A stretch of 33,677 bases of DNA from positions 1 through 33,677 of the forward strand of contig JAGHTI010000082.1 in assembly GCA_018065415.1 (NCBI GenBank), written 5' to 3'. Below the pieces are notes generated by a model. It saw only the letters and a list, made by a program, of their open reading frames with translations. It was not told the origin of the DNA and made no database searches. Positions 6,217 through 16,615 of this stretch are shown piece after piece. Every line of letters starts with the position of its first letter. Positions within the stretch are counted from its first letter, which is position 1. The position numbers and the translations under genes are program-made. This DNA is from Candidatus Equicola stercoris. Its GTDB lineage: Bacteria > Bacteroidota > Bacteroidia > Bacteroidales > Bacteroidaceae.

Positions 6217-7464
6217 TTATTCCTGTACAGCAGCAACACCAGGAAGTACCTTACCCTCTATTGCCTCAAGCAGAGCACCACCACCAGTGGAGATGTAGGA
6301 AACCTTGTCAACCATGTTGAACTTGTTGATACAAGCCACAGAGTCGCCACCACCGATGAGAGAGAAAGCACCGTTTGCCGTTGCCACAGCGATAGCCTCA
6401 GCAACAGCCTTGCTACCTGCAGAGAATGCCTCAAACTCGAAGACACCAGCAGGACCATTCCACAGGATAGTCTTTGCTGACTCGATGACAGAAGCAAAAG
6501 CCTTGCGTGTTTCAGGACCGATGTCCATACCCTCCCATCCTTCAGGGATGTCGTTAGCAGGAACTATCTGCGTATTGCAATCATTACTGAAGTCGTCACC
6601 ACAGACAGAATCTGTTGCCAACACAAGGTTCACGCCTTTGTCCTTTGCCATCTGCTTGATTTCAAGAGCAAGATCCAGTTTGTCATCCTCACAGATAGAA
6701 TTACCGATTTTACCACCTTCAGCCTTCTTGAAAGTATAGGTCATACCACCGCAGAGGATAAGGTTATCCACCTTGTCCATAAGGTTTTCGATGATACCAA
6801 TCTTTGTGCTCACCTTTGAGCCACCCATGATGGCAGTGAAAGGACGCTTTATGTTTTTCAGCACGTTGTCAACAGCAGTCACTTCTTTTTCCATCAACAG
6901 TCCAAGCATCTTGTTATCCTTGTCGAAGAAGTCAGCGACAACAGCAGTAGAAGCATGACGACGATGAGCAGTTCCGAATGCATCGTTCACATAGCAGTCA
7001 GCATAAGAAGCCAACGTCTTTGAGAACTCCTTCTGGCTTGCCTTCATGGCAGCCTTAGCCTCATCATATTTAGGGTCTTCCTTTTCAATGTCAACAGGCT
7101 TACCCTCTTCTTCAGGATAGAAGCGGAGGTTTTCAAGCAACAGGGCCTCGCCTGGTTTCAGAGCGTCAGCCATAGCCTTTGCCTTAGCACAGTCATCGCA
7201 GAACAGGACATCAACACCAAGAGCCTTGCTCACAGCAGGAACTATCTGCTTTAGCGACATCTTGGCATTTACCTTACCTTTTGGTTTTCCCATGTGTGAC
7301 ATGATAATCTCAGCACCACCATTCTCGAGGATGTGCTTCAAAGTAGGCACTGCACCACGAATACGAGTATCGTCCGTTATATTTCCATTTGCATCAAGAG
7401 GCACGTTGAAATCTACGCGTACCAAAGCCTTCTTACCGGCAAAATCATAATTACTGAATTTCAT
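6217..7464 (-). CDS. pgk: Phosphoglycerate kinase
   Basis: A 415-residue monomeric glycolytic enzyme that transfers phosphate between 1,3-bisphosphoglycerate and ADP in the cytosol. The N-terminal substrate domain has [10 protein letters not shown] (about residues 16-25) and the arginine/histidine-rich [13 protein letters not shown] loop (about 160-172). The C-terminal nucleotide domain has [10 protein letters not shown], the WNGPAGVFE segment and [11 protein letters not shown] near the end. All hallmark motifs are intact and the length is normal. The gene is monocistronic, with its own promoter at 7505-7535 and a terminator at 6138-6200. Codon use is strongly biased to a few codons, as expected for a highly expressed gene. 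Confidence 0.98.
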   Translation of the reverse strand: MKFSNYDFAGKKALVRVDFNVPLDANGNITDDTRIRGAVPTLKHILENGGAEIIMSHMGKPKGKVNAKMSLKQIVPAVSKALGVDVLFCDDCAKAKAMADALKPGEALLLENLRFYPEEEGKPVDIEKEDPKYDEAKAAMKASQKEFSKTLASYADCYVNDAFGTAHRRHASTAVVADFFDKDNKMLGLLMEKEVTAVDNVLKNIKRPFTAIMGGSKVSTKIGIIENLMDKVDNLILCGGMTYTFKKAEGGKIGNSICEDDKLDLALEIKQMAKDKGVNLVLATDSVCGDDFSNDCNTQIVPANDIPEGWEGMDIGPETRKAFASVIESAKTILWNGPAGVFEFEAFSAGSKAVAEAIAVATANGAFSLIGGGDSVACINKFNMVDKVSYISTGGGALLEAIEGKVLPGVAAVQE

Positions 7465-7504
7465 AATACCTTTATATTTAGAATTCTATTTTTCAATACC
7501 GCCA

Positions 7505-7535
7505 CAAAGGTACATCATTTTTTCAAAAAAACAAA
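7505..7535 (-). promoter_or_regulatory. pgk promoter
   Basis: Minus strand TTTG at 7535-7532, spacer of 19 nt, TACCTTTG at 7512-7505. Transcription would begin near 7498, giving a leader of about 34 nt before the pgk ATG at 7464. Confidence 0.7.
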
Positions 7536-7592
7536 CAACTTCCACACGGCGGAGTATGTAATTGTCAAAGAATCGTTAAAAAACTGGATTTT

Positions 7593-9695
7593 TTATGATA
7601 TTGCTCCCCAGTTGATGTTGTCTTTTTTCAACTCTGCAAGACGACGCCACACAAGGGAATAATCAGGATTCGTGCAATCGGGGTCGGCATCTATTATCGC
7701 CTGTGCCTCATCGCGAGCCATCTGTACAATGATACCATCATGGGCAATGTCAGCTAACTTGAGGTCGAAAGCCATTCCACTTTGCTGAGTACCTTCCAAA
7801 TCGCCAGGTCCTCGTAGTTTAAGGTCAGCCTCAGCAATGGCGAAACCGTCATTGGTTTCACACATTATATCTATACGTTTGCGTACATCACTCTTATTAT
7901 TGACAGAGTCTTTGGTGACAAGAATACAATAACTTTGATCGGCACCACGTCCTACTCGTCCCCGCAGTTGATGAAGTTGAGATAATCCAAAACGTTCTGC
8001 ATTGATGATGACCATGACAGATGCATTAGGAACATTCACTCCCACTTCAATAACTGTTGTTGCAACAAGTATTTGTGTTTCTCCATTGACGAACCGTTGC
8101 ATTTCCAATTCCTTCTCAACAGGTTTCATCTTGCCATGAACCTTGCTCAGTCGAAATTCCGGGAAGACACGTTGCAGATGCTCATACCCGTCTTCCAAAT
8201 TTTTCAAATCAATCTTTTCGCTTTCTTCAATGAGAGGAAAGACTATATATACCTGTCTGCCTTCATTTACCTGCTGACGGATGCCATCATACAGACTGAC
8301 AGTTTGATTTTCCTGTTTATGAATGGTGTTCACCGGTTTGCGACCCGGTGGCAACTCGTCAATGATACTCACGTCAAGGTCGCCATACACTGTCATTGCC
8401 AAAGTACGAGGAATTGGTGTTGCCGTCATGACAAGAACATGCGGTGGATTCGCATTTTTCTGCCATAATTTTGCTCGTTGTGCCACCCCGAAGCGATGTT
8501 GCTCATCAACAATGGCAAAACCAAGATTTTTGAATTGCACGGTATCTTCGACTATGGCATGAGTGCCGACAAGGATGTCTATTGTTCCATCGAGTAGTTC
8601 GGACAAAATCTTTTCCCTCTTCTTTCCCTTGACGATACCAGTAAGCAACTGCACATTTATTGGCATATCCTTAAGAAAGTCACGGATGGTTGCGAGGTGC
8701 TGTTCTGCCAGAATTTCCGTTGGTGCCATGATGCAAGCCTGGTATCCATTGTCTATAGCAATAAGCATCGACATGAGGGCAACAAGAGTCTTTCCAGACC
8801 CCACATCACCCTGCAAAAGACGATTCATTTGTCGTCCACTACCACAATCTTTTCTTATCTCACGGATGACACGTTTTTGTGCTCCAGTAAGTTCGAATGG
8901 AAGATATCTATTATAGAACGTGTTAAAGACCTCACCCACCTTAGAAAAGATATACCCACGATATTTTCTCCGTTGGTCGCTGGCATAACGCAAGATGTTG
9001 AGTTGGATGTAAAAAAGTTCTTCAAATTTCATCCTTTGCATCGCATTAGCCAATTGATGTTGTGTCTGTGGGAAATGGATGGCACGAACAGCCGTATCTC
9101 TATCCATAAGATGCAGACTGTTTACAATAAAAGGAGGAAGAGTTTCCGATAGTTTCGGCATTTTTTCCAGCATCGAGGCTATCACCTTACCCATTTGGCG
9201 AGATGTAAGTCCGGTGGTTTTCATTTTTTCTGTAGTAATGTAAGCAGGTTGTAATTTCAGATTATCAAACTGCACATCTGCTACTTTTTCTATTTCTGGA
9301 TGAGAGATATTTATTCTACCCTGAAATGCTGTTGGTTTTCCAAATACAATATACTCCTCGCCCACATGATACTGCCTTATCACGTATTTAGCACCTTGAA
9401 ACCACACTAAATCCATAACACCATGTCCATCGCTGAAATGGGCAACAAGGCGTTGTTTTCGTGGTCCCATTTGGAAAGTTTCATAAGCCAATATCCTACC
9501 CTTCACTTGTACATGTGCCATTGTTGGCGAAAGGTCTTTTATGGCATACAGATGGGTACGGTCAACATATTTATATGGATAGTATTGCAACAGGTCATCA
9601 TTTTTGAATATGTTGAGTTCATTATTCAACAAACGCTTCCTCTGTGGTCCTACACCGGGAAGATACTGTATGTCCTGTTGCAGAAATGTCATCAT
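7593..9695 (-). CDS. recG: ATP-dependent DNA helicase RecG
   Basis: A 700-residue branch-migration helicase that remodels stalled replication forks and Holliday junctions. The N-terminal wedge/OB domain starts with QYLPGVGPQRKRLL. The motor domain shows Walker A GDVGSGKTLVA, APTEILAEQH, Walker B DEQHRFG and motif III VMTATPIPRTLAMT. The C-terminal motor half contains VIEVGVNVPNASVMVI and QLRGRVGRG. The TRG-like end has LKLRGPGDLEGTQQSG. Full family length. The start ATG (9695-9693) overlaps the upp stop in an ATGA arrangement; a second ATG follows directly at 9692. The pair is probably co-transcribed from the upp promoter. Confidence 0.97.
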   Translation of the reverse strand: MMTFLQQDIQYLPGVGPQRKRLLNNELNIFKNDDLLQYYPYKYVDRTHLYAIKDLSPTMAHVQVKGRILAYETFQMGPRKQRLVAHFSDGHGVMDLVWFQGAKYVIRQYHVGEEYIVFGKPTAFQGRINISHPEIEKVADVQFDNLKLQPAYITTEKMKTTGLTSRQMGKVIASMLEKMPKLSETLPPFIVNSLHLMDRDTAVRAIHFPQTQHQLANAMQRMKFEELFYIQLNILRYASDQRRKYRGYIFSKVGEVFNTFYNRYLPFELTGAQKRVIREIRKDCGSGRQMNRLLQGDVGSGKTLVALMSMLIAIDNGYQACIMAPTEILAEQHLATIRDFLKDMPINVQLLTGIVKGKKREKILSELLDGTIDILVGTHAIVEDTVQFKNLGFAIVDEQHRFGVAQRAKLWQKNANPPHVLVMTATPIPRTLAMTVYGDLDVSIIDELPPGRKPVNTIHKQENQTVSLYDGIRQQVNEGRQVYIVFPLIEESEKIDLKNLEDGYEHLQRVFPEFRLSKVHGKMKPVEKELEMQRFVNGETQILVATTVIEVGVNVPNASVMVIINAERFGLSQLHQLRGRVGRGADQSYCILVTKDSVNNKSDVRKRIDIMCETNDGFAIAEADLKLRGPGDLEGTQQSGMAFDLKLADIAHDGIIVQMARDEAQAIIDADPDCTNPDYSLVWRRLAELKKDNINWGAIS

Positions 9696-10342
9696 GCTTT
9701 TTCTCCGTAGAGAAGGTCACCGGCATCGCCAAGTCCTGGCACTATATAAGAGTGTTCGTTCAGTTCTTCATCGATAGCAGCACAATACACTTCTGTATCT
9801 TTCGGCAAGACCTCTTCAAGGAACTTGAATGCTGGTCTGGCAGCGATCACAGCCGCAACGATGATACGTTTTGGATGACCTTTGGCAAGCATTGCCTGTA
9901 CCGCAAGGTCAAGACTCTTGCCTGTTGCCAACATAGGATCAACGATGATAAGTGTTTTTCCATCAAGAGATGGTGATGCTATGTACTCTGTATGAACAAC
10001 GAAGTTTTTTTCATCAATATATTTTCGGTAAGCAGACACAAATGCGTTTTCGGCATTGTCGAAGATATCAAGAAATCCTTGATGGAAAGGCAGTCCTGCA
10101 CGTAGGATGGTGCAGAGGACAACAGTATCTGCAGGGACGCTACAGGTTGCCTTACCAAGACAAGACCACACCTCCTTATCCTTATAATCCAATGTTTTGC
10201 TTATCTCATAAGCCATCAGAGAGCCTATGCGACCGATATTATTACGAAAACGAAGTCTATCTTGTTGAATGTTTTTGTCGCGAATCTCCGACACAAATTG
10301 ATTCAACACCGTGTTGGTTTCACTAAAATTGATTATCCTCAT
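9692..10342 (-). CDS. upp: Uracil phosphoribosyltransferase
   Basis: A 216-residue cytosolic salvage enzyme converting uracil and PRPP to UMP. I chose the ATG at 10342 (MRIINFSETN) because the longer frame adds only a hydrophobic, non-conserved leader and runs through the -7 box. The PRPP-binding loop is IVDPMLATGKSLDLAV, and the uracil-binding C-terminus ends YIVPGLGDAGDLLYG, both typical. An AGLPFHQGFLDIF segment (family: RAGL..) lies in the middle. It is first in a two-gene unit with recG and divergent from pckA, sharing a roughly 110-nt intergenic region. Confidence 0.95.
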   Translation of the reverse strand: MRIINFSETNTVLNQFVSEIRDKNIQQDRLRFRNNIGRIGSLMAYEISKTLDYKDKEVWSCLGKATCSVPADTVVLCTILRAGLPFHQGFLDIFDNAENAFVSAYRKYIDEKNFVVHTEYIASPSLDGKTLIIVDPMLATGKSLDLAVQAMLAKGHPKRIIVAAVIAARPAFKFLEEVLPKDTEVYCAAIDEELNEHSYIVPGLGDAGDLLYGEKA

Positions 10343-10354
10343 GAAATTTTTATG

Positions 10355-10362
10355 CAAAAGTA
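10355..10362 (-). promoter_or_regulatory. -7 box for upp-recG
   Basis: TACTTTTG on the minus strand is an exact TAnnTTTG match. The upstream -33 element is not clear: a TTG is 16 nt away, shorter than usual. It would give a very short leader before the ATG at 10342, similar to the case at 5729-5736. Confidence 0.45.
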
Positions 10363-10381
10363 ATAAAAAAACCAAAATCAA

Positions 10382-10413
10382 TTGTGTTTACAACAAAAAA
10401 ATTAGTAAATTTG
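10382..10413 (+). promoter_or_regulatory. pckA promoter
   Basis: TTG at 10382-10384, 21-nt spacer, TAAATTTG at 10406-10413; start near 10420 and a leader of about 35 nt. The region is nearly identical to the promoter at 398-428, including TTGTGTTT, the A-run, TTAGTA and ATTTGCATT. Confidence 0.7.
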
Positions 10414-10454
10414 CATTGCAAATCAGGATAAAATAGGTTCATAAATATAAAGAT

Positions 10455-12059
10455 ATGGCAAACATTGATTTAACAAAGTATGGCATCAATGGTGCAAAAG
10501 AGATTATCTACAATCCATCTTGGGAAACACTATTTGATGAAGAAATGAAACCCGAGCTCACAGGTTTCGATAAAGGACAACAGACAGAACTTGACGCAGT
10601 TAATGTGATGACGGGAATATATACCGGCCGTTCACCAAAAGACAAGTTTATTGTTTACGATGAAAACTCAAAAGATACCGTCTGGTGGACAACACCAGAA
10701 TACCCTAACGACAACAAGAAATGCAGCGAAGAAAGTTGGAAGGCACTCAAAGAATTGGCAGTGAAAGAACTCTCCAACAAAAAACTGTATGTTGTTGACG
10801 GTTTCTGCGGTGCCAACAAAGACACACGTATGAAGGTGCGTTTCATCATGGAAGTAGCATGGCAGGCACATTTCGTAAAGAACATGTTTATCCGCCCTAT
10901 TGACAAGGAGGAAGAAGAACAAGAGCCAGACTTCATCGTTTACACAGCATCAAAGGCAAAAGTTGAGAACTATAAAGAACTTGGTCTGAATTCAGAGACA
11001 GCAGTAGTGTTCAACGTAACAAGCAAGGAACAGGTAATCCTAAACACATGGTACGGTGGTGAGATGAAGAAAGGAATGTTCTCGATGATGAACTATTTCT
11101 TGCCACTCAAGGGCATTGCTGCATGCCATTGTTCTGCCAACACAGACCTCAATGGCGAGAACACAGCACTTTTCTTCGGTCTTTCTGGTACAGGTAAGAC
11201 AACACTTTCCACAGACCCTAAACGTCTGCTTATCGGTGATGACGAACATGGTTGGGACGACAATGGTGTATTCAACTTCGAGGGTGGATGTTACGCAAAG
11301 GTTATCAATCTTGACAAAGAGGCAGAGCCAGACATCTACAATGCTATTAAACGTAATGCTTTGCTCGAGAATGTAACAGTGGATGAAAATGGCAAGATAG
11401 ATTTCAGTGACAAGAGTAAGACAGAGAACACTCGCGTTTCATATCCAATCCATTTCATTGACAAGATAGTAAAACCAATATCTCATGGTCCGGCAGCAAA
11501 ACAGGTTATCTTCCTCTCCGCTGATGCCTTTGGAGTATTACCTCCTGTAAGCATTCTGACCCCAGAACAATGCAAGTATTATTTCCTCTCTGGATTTACT
11601 GCAAAGTTGGCTGGCACAGAACGTGGCATCACTGAGCCAACACCTACATTCTCTGCATGTTTCGGACAAGCATTCCTCGAATTGCATCCTACAAAATATG
11701 CTCACGAACTTGTTCGCAAGATGGAGATATCAGGCGCAAAGGCATACCTCGTAAACACAGGATGGAATGGTACTGGAAAGAGAATCTCTATCAAAGACAC
11801 TCGTGGCATTATTGATGCAATACTTAATGGTAGCATCAACGAAGCACCGACAAAGAAGATTCCTTATTTCGACTTTGAAGTTCCTACGCAGTTACCAGGC
11901 GTTGATACTGCAATCCTTGACCCACGCGACACATATTCTGATGCTGCTCAATGGGAAGAGAAAGCAAAAGACTTGGCATCTCGGTTCATCAAGAACTTCA
12001 AGAAATATGAGTACAACGCTGATGGAAAGGCATTAGTAAATGCTGGTCCTAAGTTGTAA
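10455..12059 (+). CDS. pckA: Phosphoenolpyruvate carboxykinase (ATP)
   Basis: A 534-residue cytosolic enzyme interconverting oxaloacetate + ATP and PEP + CO2 + ADP. In saccharolytic Bacteroidales it commonly runs in the CO2-fixing direction toward succinate. Visible motifs: the substrate arginine region TGRSPKDKF, the metal-binding [10 protein letters not shown] with CHCSAN, the P-loop [11 protein letters not shown], the kinase-2 region [24 protein letters not shown], and the nucleotide-binding [17 protein letters not shown]. These and the length are all normal for the ATP-dependent class. It is monocistronic: strong promoter upstream and a 15-bp terminator hairpin 28 nt after the stop. Confidence 0.98.
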   Translation: MANIDLTKYGINGAKEIIYNPSWETLFDEEMKPELTGFDKGQQTELDAVNVMTGIYTGRSPKDKFIVYDENSKDTVWWTTPEYPNDNKKCSEESWKALKELAVKELSNKKLYVVDGFCGANKDTRMKVRFIMEVAWQAHFVKNMFIRPIDKEEEEQEPDFIVYTASKAKVENYKELGLNSETAVVFNVTSKEQVILNTWYGGEMKKGMFSMMNYFLPLKGIAACHCSANTDLNGENTALFFGLSGTGKTTLSTDPKRLLIGDDEHGWDDNGVFNFEGGCYAKVINLDKEAEPDIYNAIKRNALLENVTVDENGKIDFSDKSKTENTRVSYPIHFIDKIVKPISHGPAAKQVIFLSADAFGVLPPVSILTPEQCKYYFLSGFTAKLAGTERGITEPTPTFSACFGQAFLELHPTKYAHELVRKMEISGAKAYLVNTGWNGTGKRISIKDTRGIIDAILNGSINEAPTKKIPYFDFEVPTQLPGVDTAILDPRDTYSDAAQWEEKAKDLASRFIKNFKKYEYNADGKALVNAGPKL

Positions 12060-12087
12060 AAAAACTTAATAGTACACTATATCTTAG

Positions 12088-12134
12088 AAACTTTTTGTAT
12101 ATTTGCATTCTGCAGATATACAAGAAGTTTTTTT
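12088..12134 (+). terminator. pckA terminator abutting the dut start codon
   Basis: Arms 12088-12102 and 12116-12130 form 15 consecutive pairs with one U-G wobble on the plus strand (an A-C mismatch on the minus strand), around a 13-nt loop. A run of seven T (12128-12134) follows, and the next base is the A of the dut ATG at 12135. The hairpin also contains the dut -7 box. Confidence 0.75.
12098..12105 (+). promoter_or_regulatory. -7 box for dut inside the pckA terminator
   Basis: TATATTTG fits TAnnTTTG; it spans the end of the terminator's left arm and the start of its loop. Initiation near 12112 would give a leader of about 23 nt that keeps only the right arm, so the dut transcript itself could not form the terminator. 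No clear TTTG is found 19-21 nt upstream. Confidence 0.45.
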
Positions 12135-12569
12135 ATGATAAAAATTCCCATAATAAACAGAAGTAAGCATAGTCTTCCCGAATATGCTACACCATTGAGT
12201 GCAGGCATGGACTTGCGTGCAAATATAGATGCACCTATATTATTAAAACCATTGCAGAGAGCATTGATACCTACAGGTTTGTACATCGCATTACCTGAAG
12301 GTTATGAAGCTCAGATACGACCTCGTAGTGGACTAGCAATCAAGAAAGGTATTTCCATATTAAATGCCCCAGGCACTATTGACGCCGACTACAGAGGCGA
12401 GATTGGCATCATATTGATAAATCTCAGCAATGAGGATTTCATAGTAGAAGACGGAGAACGTATAGCACAAATGGTGATAGCACGTTACGAACATGTTAAT
12501 TTTGAAAAAGTAGATACACTGGATGAGACTGAAAGAGGTTCTGGCGGTTTTGGTCATACTGGCATCTAA
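12135..12569 (+). CDS. dut: Deoxyuridine 5'-triphosphate nucleotidohydrolase
   Basis: A 144-residue trimeric dUTPase that hydrolyses dUTP to dUMP and pyrophosphate, keeping uracil out of DNA and supplying dUMP for dTMP synthesis. All five family motifs are present in order: [47 protein letters not shown] and [11 protein letters not shown]. The length is normal. Its last 47 nt also code the signal peptide of the next gene in another frame. It starts directly after the T-run of the pckA terminator. First gene of the dut-TPR-DUF4292-EnvC series. Confidence 0.97.
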   Translation: MIKIPIINRSKHSLPEYATPLSAGMDLRANIDAPILLKPLQRALIPTGLYIALPEGYEAQIRPRSGLAIKKGISILNAPGTIDADYRGEIGIILINLSNEDFIVEDGERIAQMVIARYEHVNFEKVDTLDETERGSGGFGHTGI

Positions 12570-14238
12570 CACTACTTACATCGTCCATGCTGCGGACGAA
12601 GACAAGCAAGAAAGATTCCAATACCTTTTCCTTGAGTCAGTAAGACAACAGGAAAAAGGGAACTATGCTGGTGCATTCGACTTACTGAAAGAATGTGAAG
12701 CCATTGACTCCACATCCGCAGAAGTCAATTACATGCTATCCAGATATTACTATAACCTAAAAGACGCACAAGCAAGTAGGTCGTACATAGAAAAAGCATC
12801 CAGATTTGCTCCAGACAATGCCTACTACAAGGGGTTATTGGCAAACCATGCCCTACAGAATAAAGAATATGACAAAGCCATTGCTATTTATGAACAGATG
12901 TATGAACAGGACCATGAACGCGGTGACGTTCTTGAGATCATAACAGAACTAGCCCGCAGAACAGAAAAATATGACAAGGCAATATGGGCATTGGATAAGT
13001 TAGAAATTCTGGAGGGAAAGACGGAAAACCGTTCCATGATGAAATATCACCTGTTCATAGCACAAAAACAAGACGACAAAGCATTGGCAGAACTTAGCAC
13101 CCTATCGGGGAAATACCCTTATGACCTCAACTACAAAGTCATCATGGGTGATTTCTACATGACACATGAGCAGGAAGACAAAGCTTTGAAAATATATCAT
13201 GATGTATTGCAACAAGAGCCGGACAACATTACGGGACAGATGTCTTTGTTCCAGTATTATGCCAACAACAACGACTCCATAAACAAACAGAGACTGTTGA
13301 ATCAGATGTTGTTAAACAAAAACATCACTTCTGAAACTCGGGTATATCTTGTCCGTATGGCATTGGAGGATTTTGCAAAAGAAGAAAAAGACAGTACAGA
13401 GATCATTGAGTTCTTCCAGTCGCTACTGCAACATCCACAAGAAGATCAAACCTTAAAAACATTGTATGCCCTCTATCTCGAAAGCATCAACATTCCACAT
13501 GATACTATAGCCCCAATACTTACTGAAATCCTAGAAAAAGAACCCAACGAAGCATCAATACGTGTTAGGCTGATAGAATACGCATGGGAAAACAAGGATT
13601 TTCAAAAGATTATAGACCTATGTATTCCAGCCCGTCAATATAATCCTGACGAACTAGCATTTTACTATTATCAAGGAATAGCAAACTTTCAATTAGGCAA
13701 ACAAGATGCAGTAATAGAAATCCTGCAACAGGGTATCAGCACAATAAATGAAGGAAGTAATCCTGAAATCGTTTCCGACTTTTACGCCTTTCTCGGCGAC
13801 ACTTATGAACAAAAGGGCATGAAGGAGGAAGCGTATGCAGCATACGACTCTTGCCTGCAATGGAAACCAGACAATATCGGATGTCTGAACAACTATGCCT
13901 ATTATCTCAGCGTAGAAAATAGGGAGTTGGATAAAGCAGAGCAGATGAGTTTCAAGACAATCATAAAGGAACCAAACAATCCTACATACTTAGATACGTA
14001 TGCATGGATATTGTTCCAACAAGGCAGATATGAAGATGCAAAAAAATATATTGACAAAACACTGGCAGCTGTAGATTCCACAGATAATGACGCAACATTA
14101 TATGACCATGCAGGAGATATTTATGCGAAGAATGGGGATATAACTAAAGCAGTTGAATTTTGGGAAAAAGCATTACAGATGCAATATTCAAAACTCGTAG
14201 CACGCAAGATAAAAAAACGTACATACATTAAAAAATGA
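12523..14238 (+). CDS. Secreted tetratricopeptide-repeat protein
   Basis: A 571-residue protein with an N-terminal signal peptide (hydrophobic [12 protein letters not shown], likely cut after HA at about residue 23), followed by many TPR-like helical repeats from about residue 30 to the end, for example [20 protein letters not shown] and [19 protein letters not shown]. The start at 12523 is chosen because only it provides the signal peptide; the next in-frame Met is well inside the repeats. It overlaps dut by 47 nt, and its stop overlaps the DUF4292 start by 4 nt. The dut / TPR / DUF4292 / M23 order is, as I recall, conserved in Bacteroidales, suggesting a role in envelope biogenesis as a periplasmic or outer-membrane scaffold. 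No catalytic motif seen. Confidence 0.85.
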   Translation: MRLKEVLAVLVILASNTTYIVHAADEDKQERFQYLFLESVRQQEKGNYAGAFDLLKECEAIDSTSAEVNYMLSRYYYNLKDAQASRSYIEKASRFAPDNAYYKGLLANHALQNKEYDKAIAIYEQMYEQDHERGDVLEIITELARRTEKYDKAIWALDKLEILEGKTENRSMMKYHLFIAQKQDDKALAELSTLSGKYPYDLNYKVIMGDFYMTHEQEDKALKIYHDVLQQEPDNITGQMSLFQYYANNNDSINKQRLLNQMLLNKNITSETRVYLVRMALEDFAKEEKDSTEIIEFFQSLLQHPQEDQTLKTLYALYLESINIPHDTIAPILTEILEKEPNEASIRVRLIEYAWENKDFQKIIDLCIPARQYNPDELAFYYYQGIANFQLGKQDAVIEILQQGISTINEGSNPEIVSDFYAFLGDTYEQKGMKEEAYAAYDSCLQWKPDNIGCLNNYAYYLSVENRELDKAEQMSFKTIIKEPNNPTYLDTYAWILFQQGRYEDAKKYIDKTLAAVDSTDNDATLYDHAGDIYAKNGDITKAVEFWEKALQMQYSKLVARKIKKRTYIKK

Positions 14239-15107
14239 AAAAGATTTATTTCATATCAATATGTATAGTGTTGGTGATAGTATTAACATCATGCCACACA
14301 TCTAAAAATGCCACAACAGGAGTAAGCGTAAGCACACAGAAAAGTATGCAGGACAATAACCCTGAACTCTTAAAGAAGTTTGTCGGTACTACACACACTC
14401 CCAAAAACATTGTTTCAAAAATCAAATTCACAGCACACAGGAATGGTTCTGAGGTATCTCTTTCTGGCAGTCTTAAAATGCGACGTGATGAATGTATTCA
14501 AATACAACTCATCGCTATGGGATTTATAGAGGCTGTGCGTATTGAGATTACACCCGACTATTTTATGATTATAGACCGTCTTAACAAAGCCTATGTCAAA
14601 GAACCGTACAACAATATAGAGTTCATCAAGAAGAACGGACTGAACTTTTATTCCCTTCAGTCAATATTCTGGAACGAACTATTCCGTCCTGGAACTGATC
14701 ACATCACAGAACAAAACATCAACGACTTCTCCATAATGGCAGAAGACACAAGACTGACAATAACACTTAATGACAATGCCAAACCACAGACTGACGAGAT
14801 GGCATCAACGACATTGACATGGGCAACGGAAAATAACAATATAACTCGTGCTAGCATACAATATGTTGATAAAAACTCACTAAAATCACATATTCATTGG
14901 CAGTATTCTAATTTCACAAATGTCAATGGAGCATCATTCCCATCTAAGAATCTGATACAAATAAAAACACCACGAGTAAATATAGATGCGACGATGCAAC
15001 TTGGGCACATCAATGATGACAATGACTGGGAAAGCAGGACTACCATATCAAAAAAATACAAACACATCTCTATTGGAGAATTTATTCAATTAATCCGTTC
15101 ACTATAA
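14235..15107 (+). CDS. DUF4292 lipoprotein, LolA/LolB-like
   Basis: A 290-residue lipoprotein: the signal peptide [20 protein letters not shown] has a good lipobox (LTSC), with the lipidated cysteine at residue 20. The body matches the Bacteroidetes DUF4292 family, predicted to adopt a LolA/LolB-like half-barrel; KIKFTAHRNGSEVSLSGSLKM and the DYFMIIDRLNKAYVKEPY segment are typical. A role in carrying lipoproteins or lipid to the outer membrane is inferred from the fold, not shown. It overlaps the TPR gene by 4 nt and lies 12 nt before the EnvC-like gene, so the three are co-transcribed. Confidence 0.82.
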   Translation: MKKIYFISICIVLVIVLTSCHTSKNATTGVSVSTQKSMQDNNPELLKKFVGTTHTPKNIVSKIKFTAHRNGSEVSLSGSLKMRRDECIQIQLIAMGFIEAVRIEITPDYFMIIDRLNKAYVKEPYNNIEFIKKNGLNFYSLQSIFWNELFRPGTDHITEQNINDFSIMAEDTRLTITLNDNAKPQTDEMASTTLTWATENNNITRASIQYVDKNSLKSHIHWQYSNFTNVNGASFPSKNLIQIKTPRVNIDATMQLGHINDDNDWESRTTISKKYKHISIGEFIQLIRSL

Positions 15108-15119
15108 AGGAATTATAAC

Positions 15120-16577
15120 ATGCTAAAGAAAATCATATTCATCTATTTACCACTCATAGCACTTCTCGCAAATATACCTTGCGATGCTACGGCACAACGC
15201 AAACGCTCGACTCGTTCCAGGACGACATATTCAAAAAAGAGAACTACCAAAAAGAATAGGACGACAAGGACGACAAGTCGGAAAAAGTCAACGAAAAAGG
15301 ATGCATTTAATTCAGACATTGAGACAGCAGAGATAAATGACCTCAAAAGTGAAAAAGCTAAAATACAAAAGGAAATTGCAGAAAAAGAAAGTAGTTTACG
15401 CAGAAATCAGACGGATGTAAACAAACGTCTAAAAAAACTCGTCATCCTAAATGGCGAAATCGCAGATAGAGAGAAGCATATCGTAAAAATGCAGAAAGAC
15501 ATTGATACGCTTACATCACATATCGGGATATTAGACAATGATATAAGACGACTGTTGAAGCAACTCAAAGAAAGGAAAGAACACTATGCACAATCTTTGA
15601 GAAAGATGCAAATATTAAAAGGTAACAGAAATGACCTTCAATTTATCTTTTCAGCCAATAGTTTTAAGGAAATGTATAGGCGCATTCGGTATCTGAAAGA
15701 ATACTCCGCCTTTCAAAGAATTAAGGGAGAAGAGATAAAAGAAAAACATCTTGAGGTAACAAAAAAGAAGACAGAATTAGTAAATACTAAATCTGAAAGA
15801 GAGGTTCTGCTCCAACAGAACGAAAAGGAAAAGACTGTGCTGATAGGACGAAAAAACGACCAACAAGGGGTGGTAAAATCTCTTCAGGCACAGCAAAAAG
15901 AAATAAAAAATGCCTTAGCAGAACAACGTAGGAAGAGTGCTCAACTAAACAGAAAGATAGAACAACTCATCGCAGCCGAGATTGAGAAGGCACGTAAGAA
16001 AGCGGAGGAAGAAGCACGAAAGGCACGCCAAAGAGCAGAAGAGGAAGCCAAAAAGCGTGCTGCAGAACTGGCACAAAAAGCCCCTGAATCTTCAACAAAA
16101 ACGAATTCAGGAAGTGCAAACAAATATAAAGATGCGGAAATAACAACTCCTTTCAAATATGAAGATCCTGATTATAAAATTACAGGAAACTTCGAGCACA
16201 ATAAAGGCAGATTGCCAATGCCTATTACTGGCCCTTATCGAATCATAAGCCATTTTGGACAGTATAATGTTGCAGGACTGAAAAATGTCACACTAGACAA
16301 CAAAGGCATAAGCATTCAAGGCCAGGCTGGCGCAAAGGCAAGAGCTGTCTTTGATGGTGTCATCAGTGCTGTATTCCGTTTCGATGGCACTATTGTTGTA
16401 ATGGTAAGACATGGAGGATACATTTCCGTCTATTGTAATCTATCATCCGTGAATGTAAGTCGTGACCAGAAAGTGTCTGCCAAACAAATACTCGGCACTG
16501 TAGGTACAGACCACATATTACAGTTCCAATTAAGAAAAGGAATCACAAAACTCAATCCCGAAGCATGGGTGAGATAA
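15120..16577 (+). CDS. EnvC-like murein hydrolase activator (degenerate M23)
   Basis: A 485-residue periplasmic protein. A signal peptide (about residues 1-25) is followed by a strongly basic Ser/Thr/Lys/Arg stretch (about 26-62), long coiled coils (about 70-315, including an Ala/Glu/Arg-rich part) and a C-terminal LytM/M23-like domain (about 365-485). The zinc ligands of active M23 peptidases are missing: the usual HxGxD reads NKGIS and the usual HLHFE reads ILQFQ. This is the pattern of EnvC, which activates cell-wall amidases at the septum rather than cutting peptidoglycan itself. It completes the cluster with the TPR and DUF4292 genes and precedes prfB by 38 nt. Confidence 0.85.
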   Translation: MLKKIIFIYLPLIALLANIPCDATAQRKRSTRSRTTYSKKRTTKKNRTTRTTSRKKSTKKDAFNSDIETAEINDLKSEKAKIQKEIAEKESSLRRNQTDVNKRLKKLVILNGEIADREKHIVKMQKDIDTLTSHIGILDNDIRRLLKQLKERKEHYAQSLRKMQILKGNRNDLQFIFSANSFKEMYRRIRYLKEYSAFQRIKGEEIKEKHLEVTKKKTELVNTKSEREVLLQQNEKEKTVLIGRKNDQQGVVKSLQAQQKEIKNALAEQRRKSAQLNRKIEQLIAAEIEKARKKAEEEARKARQRAEEEAKKRAAELAQKAPESSTKTNSGSANKYKDAEITTPFKYEDPDYKITGNFEHNKGRLPMPITGPYRIISHFGQYNVAGLKNVTLDNKGISIQGQAGAKARAVFDGVISAVFRFDGTIVVMVRHGGYISVYCNLSSVNVSRDQKVSAKQILGTVGTDHILQFQLRKGITKLNPEAWVR

Positions 16578-16615
16578 ATATATAAATATAACATCAAAAT
16601 ATATCAACAGGCTAT

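Noticed and set aside
7550..7592. TAAAAAA-CTGGA-TTTTTTA hairpin after recG as a terminator
   Set aside because: The stem is only A-T pairs with no GC clamp, so it would be unstable; I would not call it without transcript-end data.
15205..15305. Repeated basic codons in the EnvC-like gene as a DNA repeat
   Set aside because: The bases vary; it is a low-complexity Lys/Arg/Thr/Ser protein segment after the signal peptide, common in these proteins, not a nucleotide repeat.
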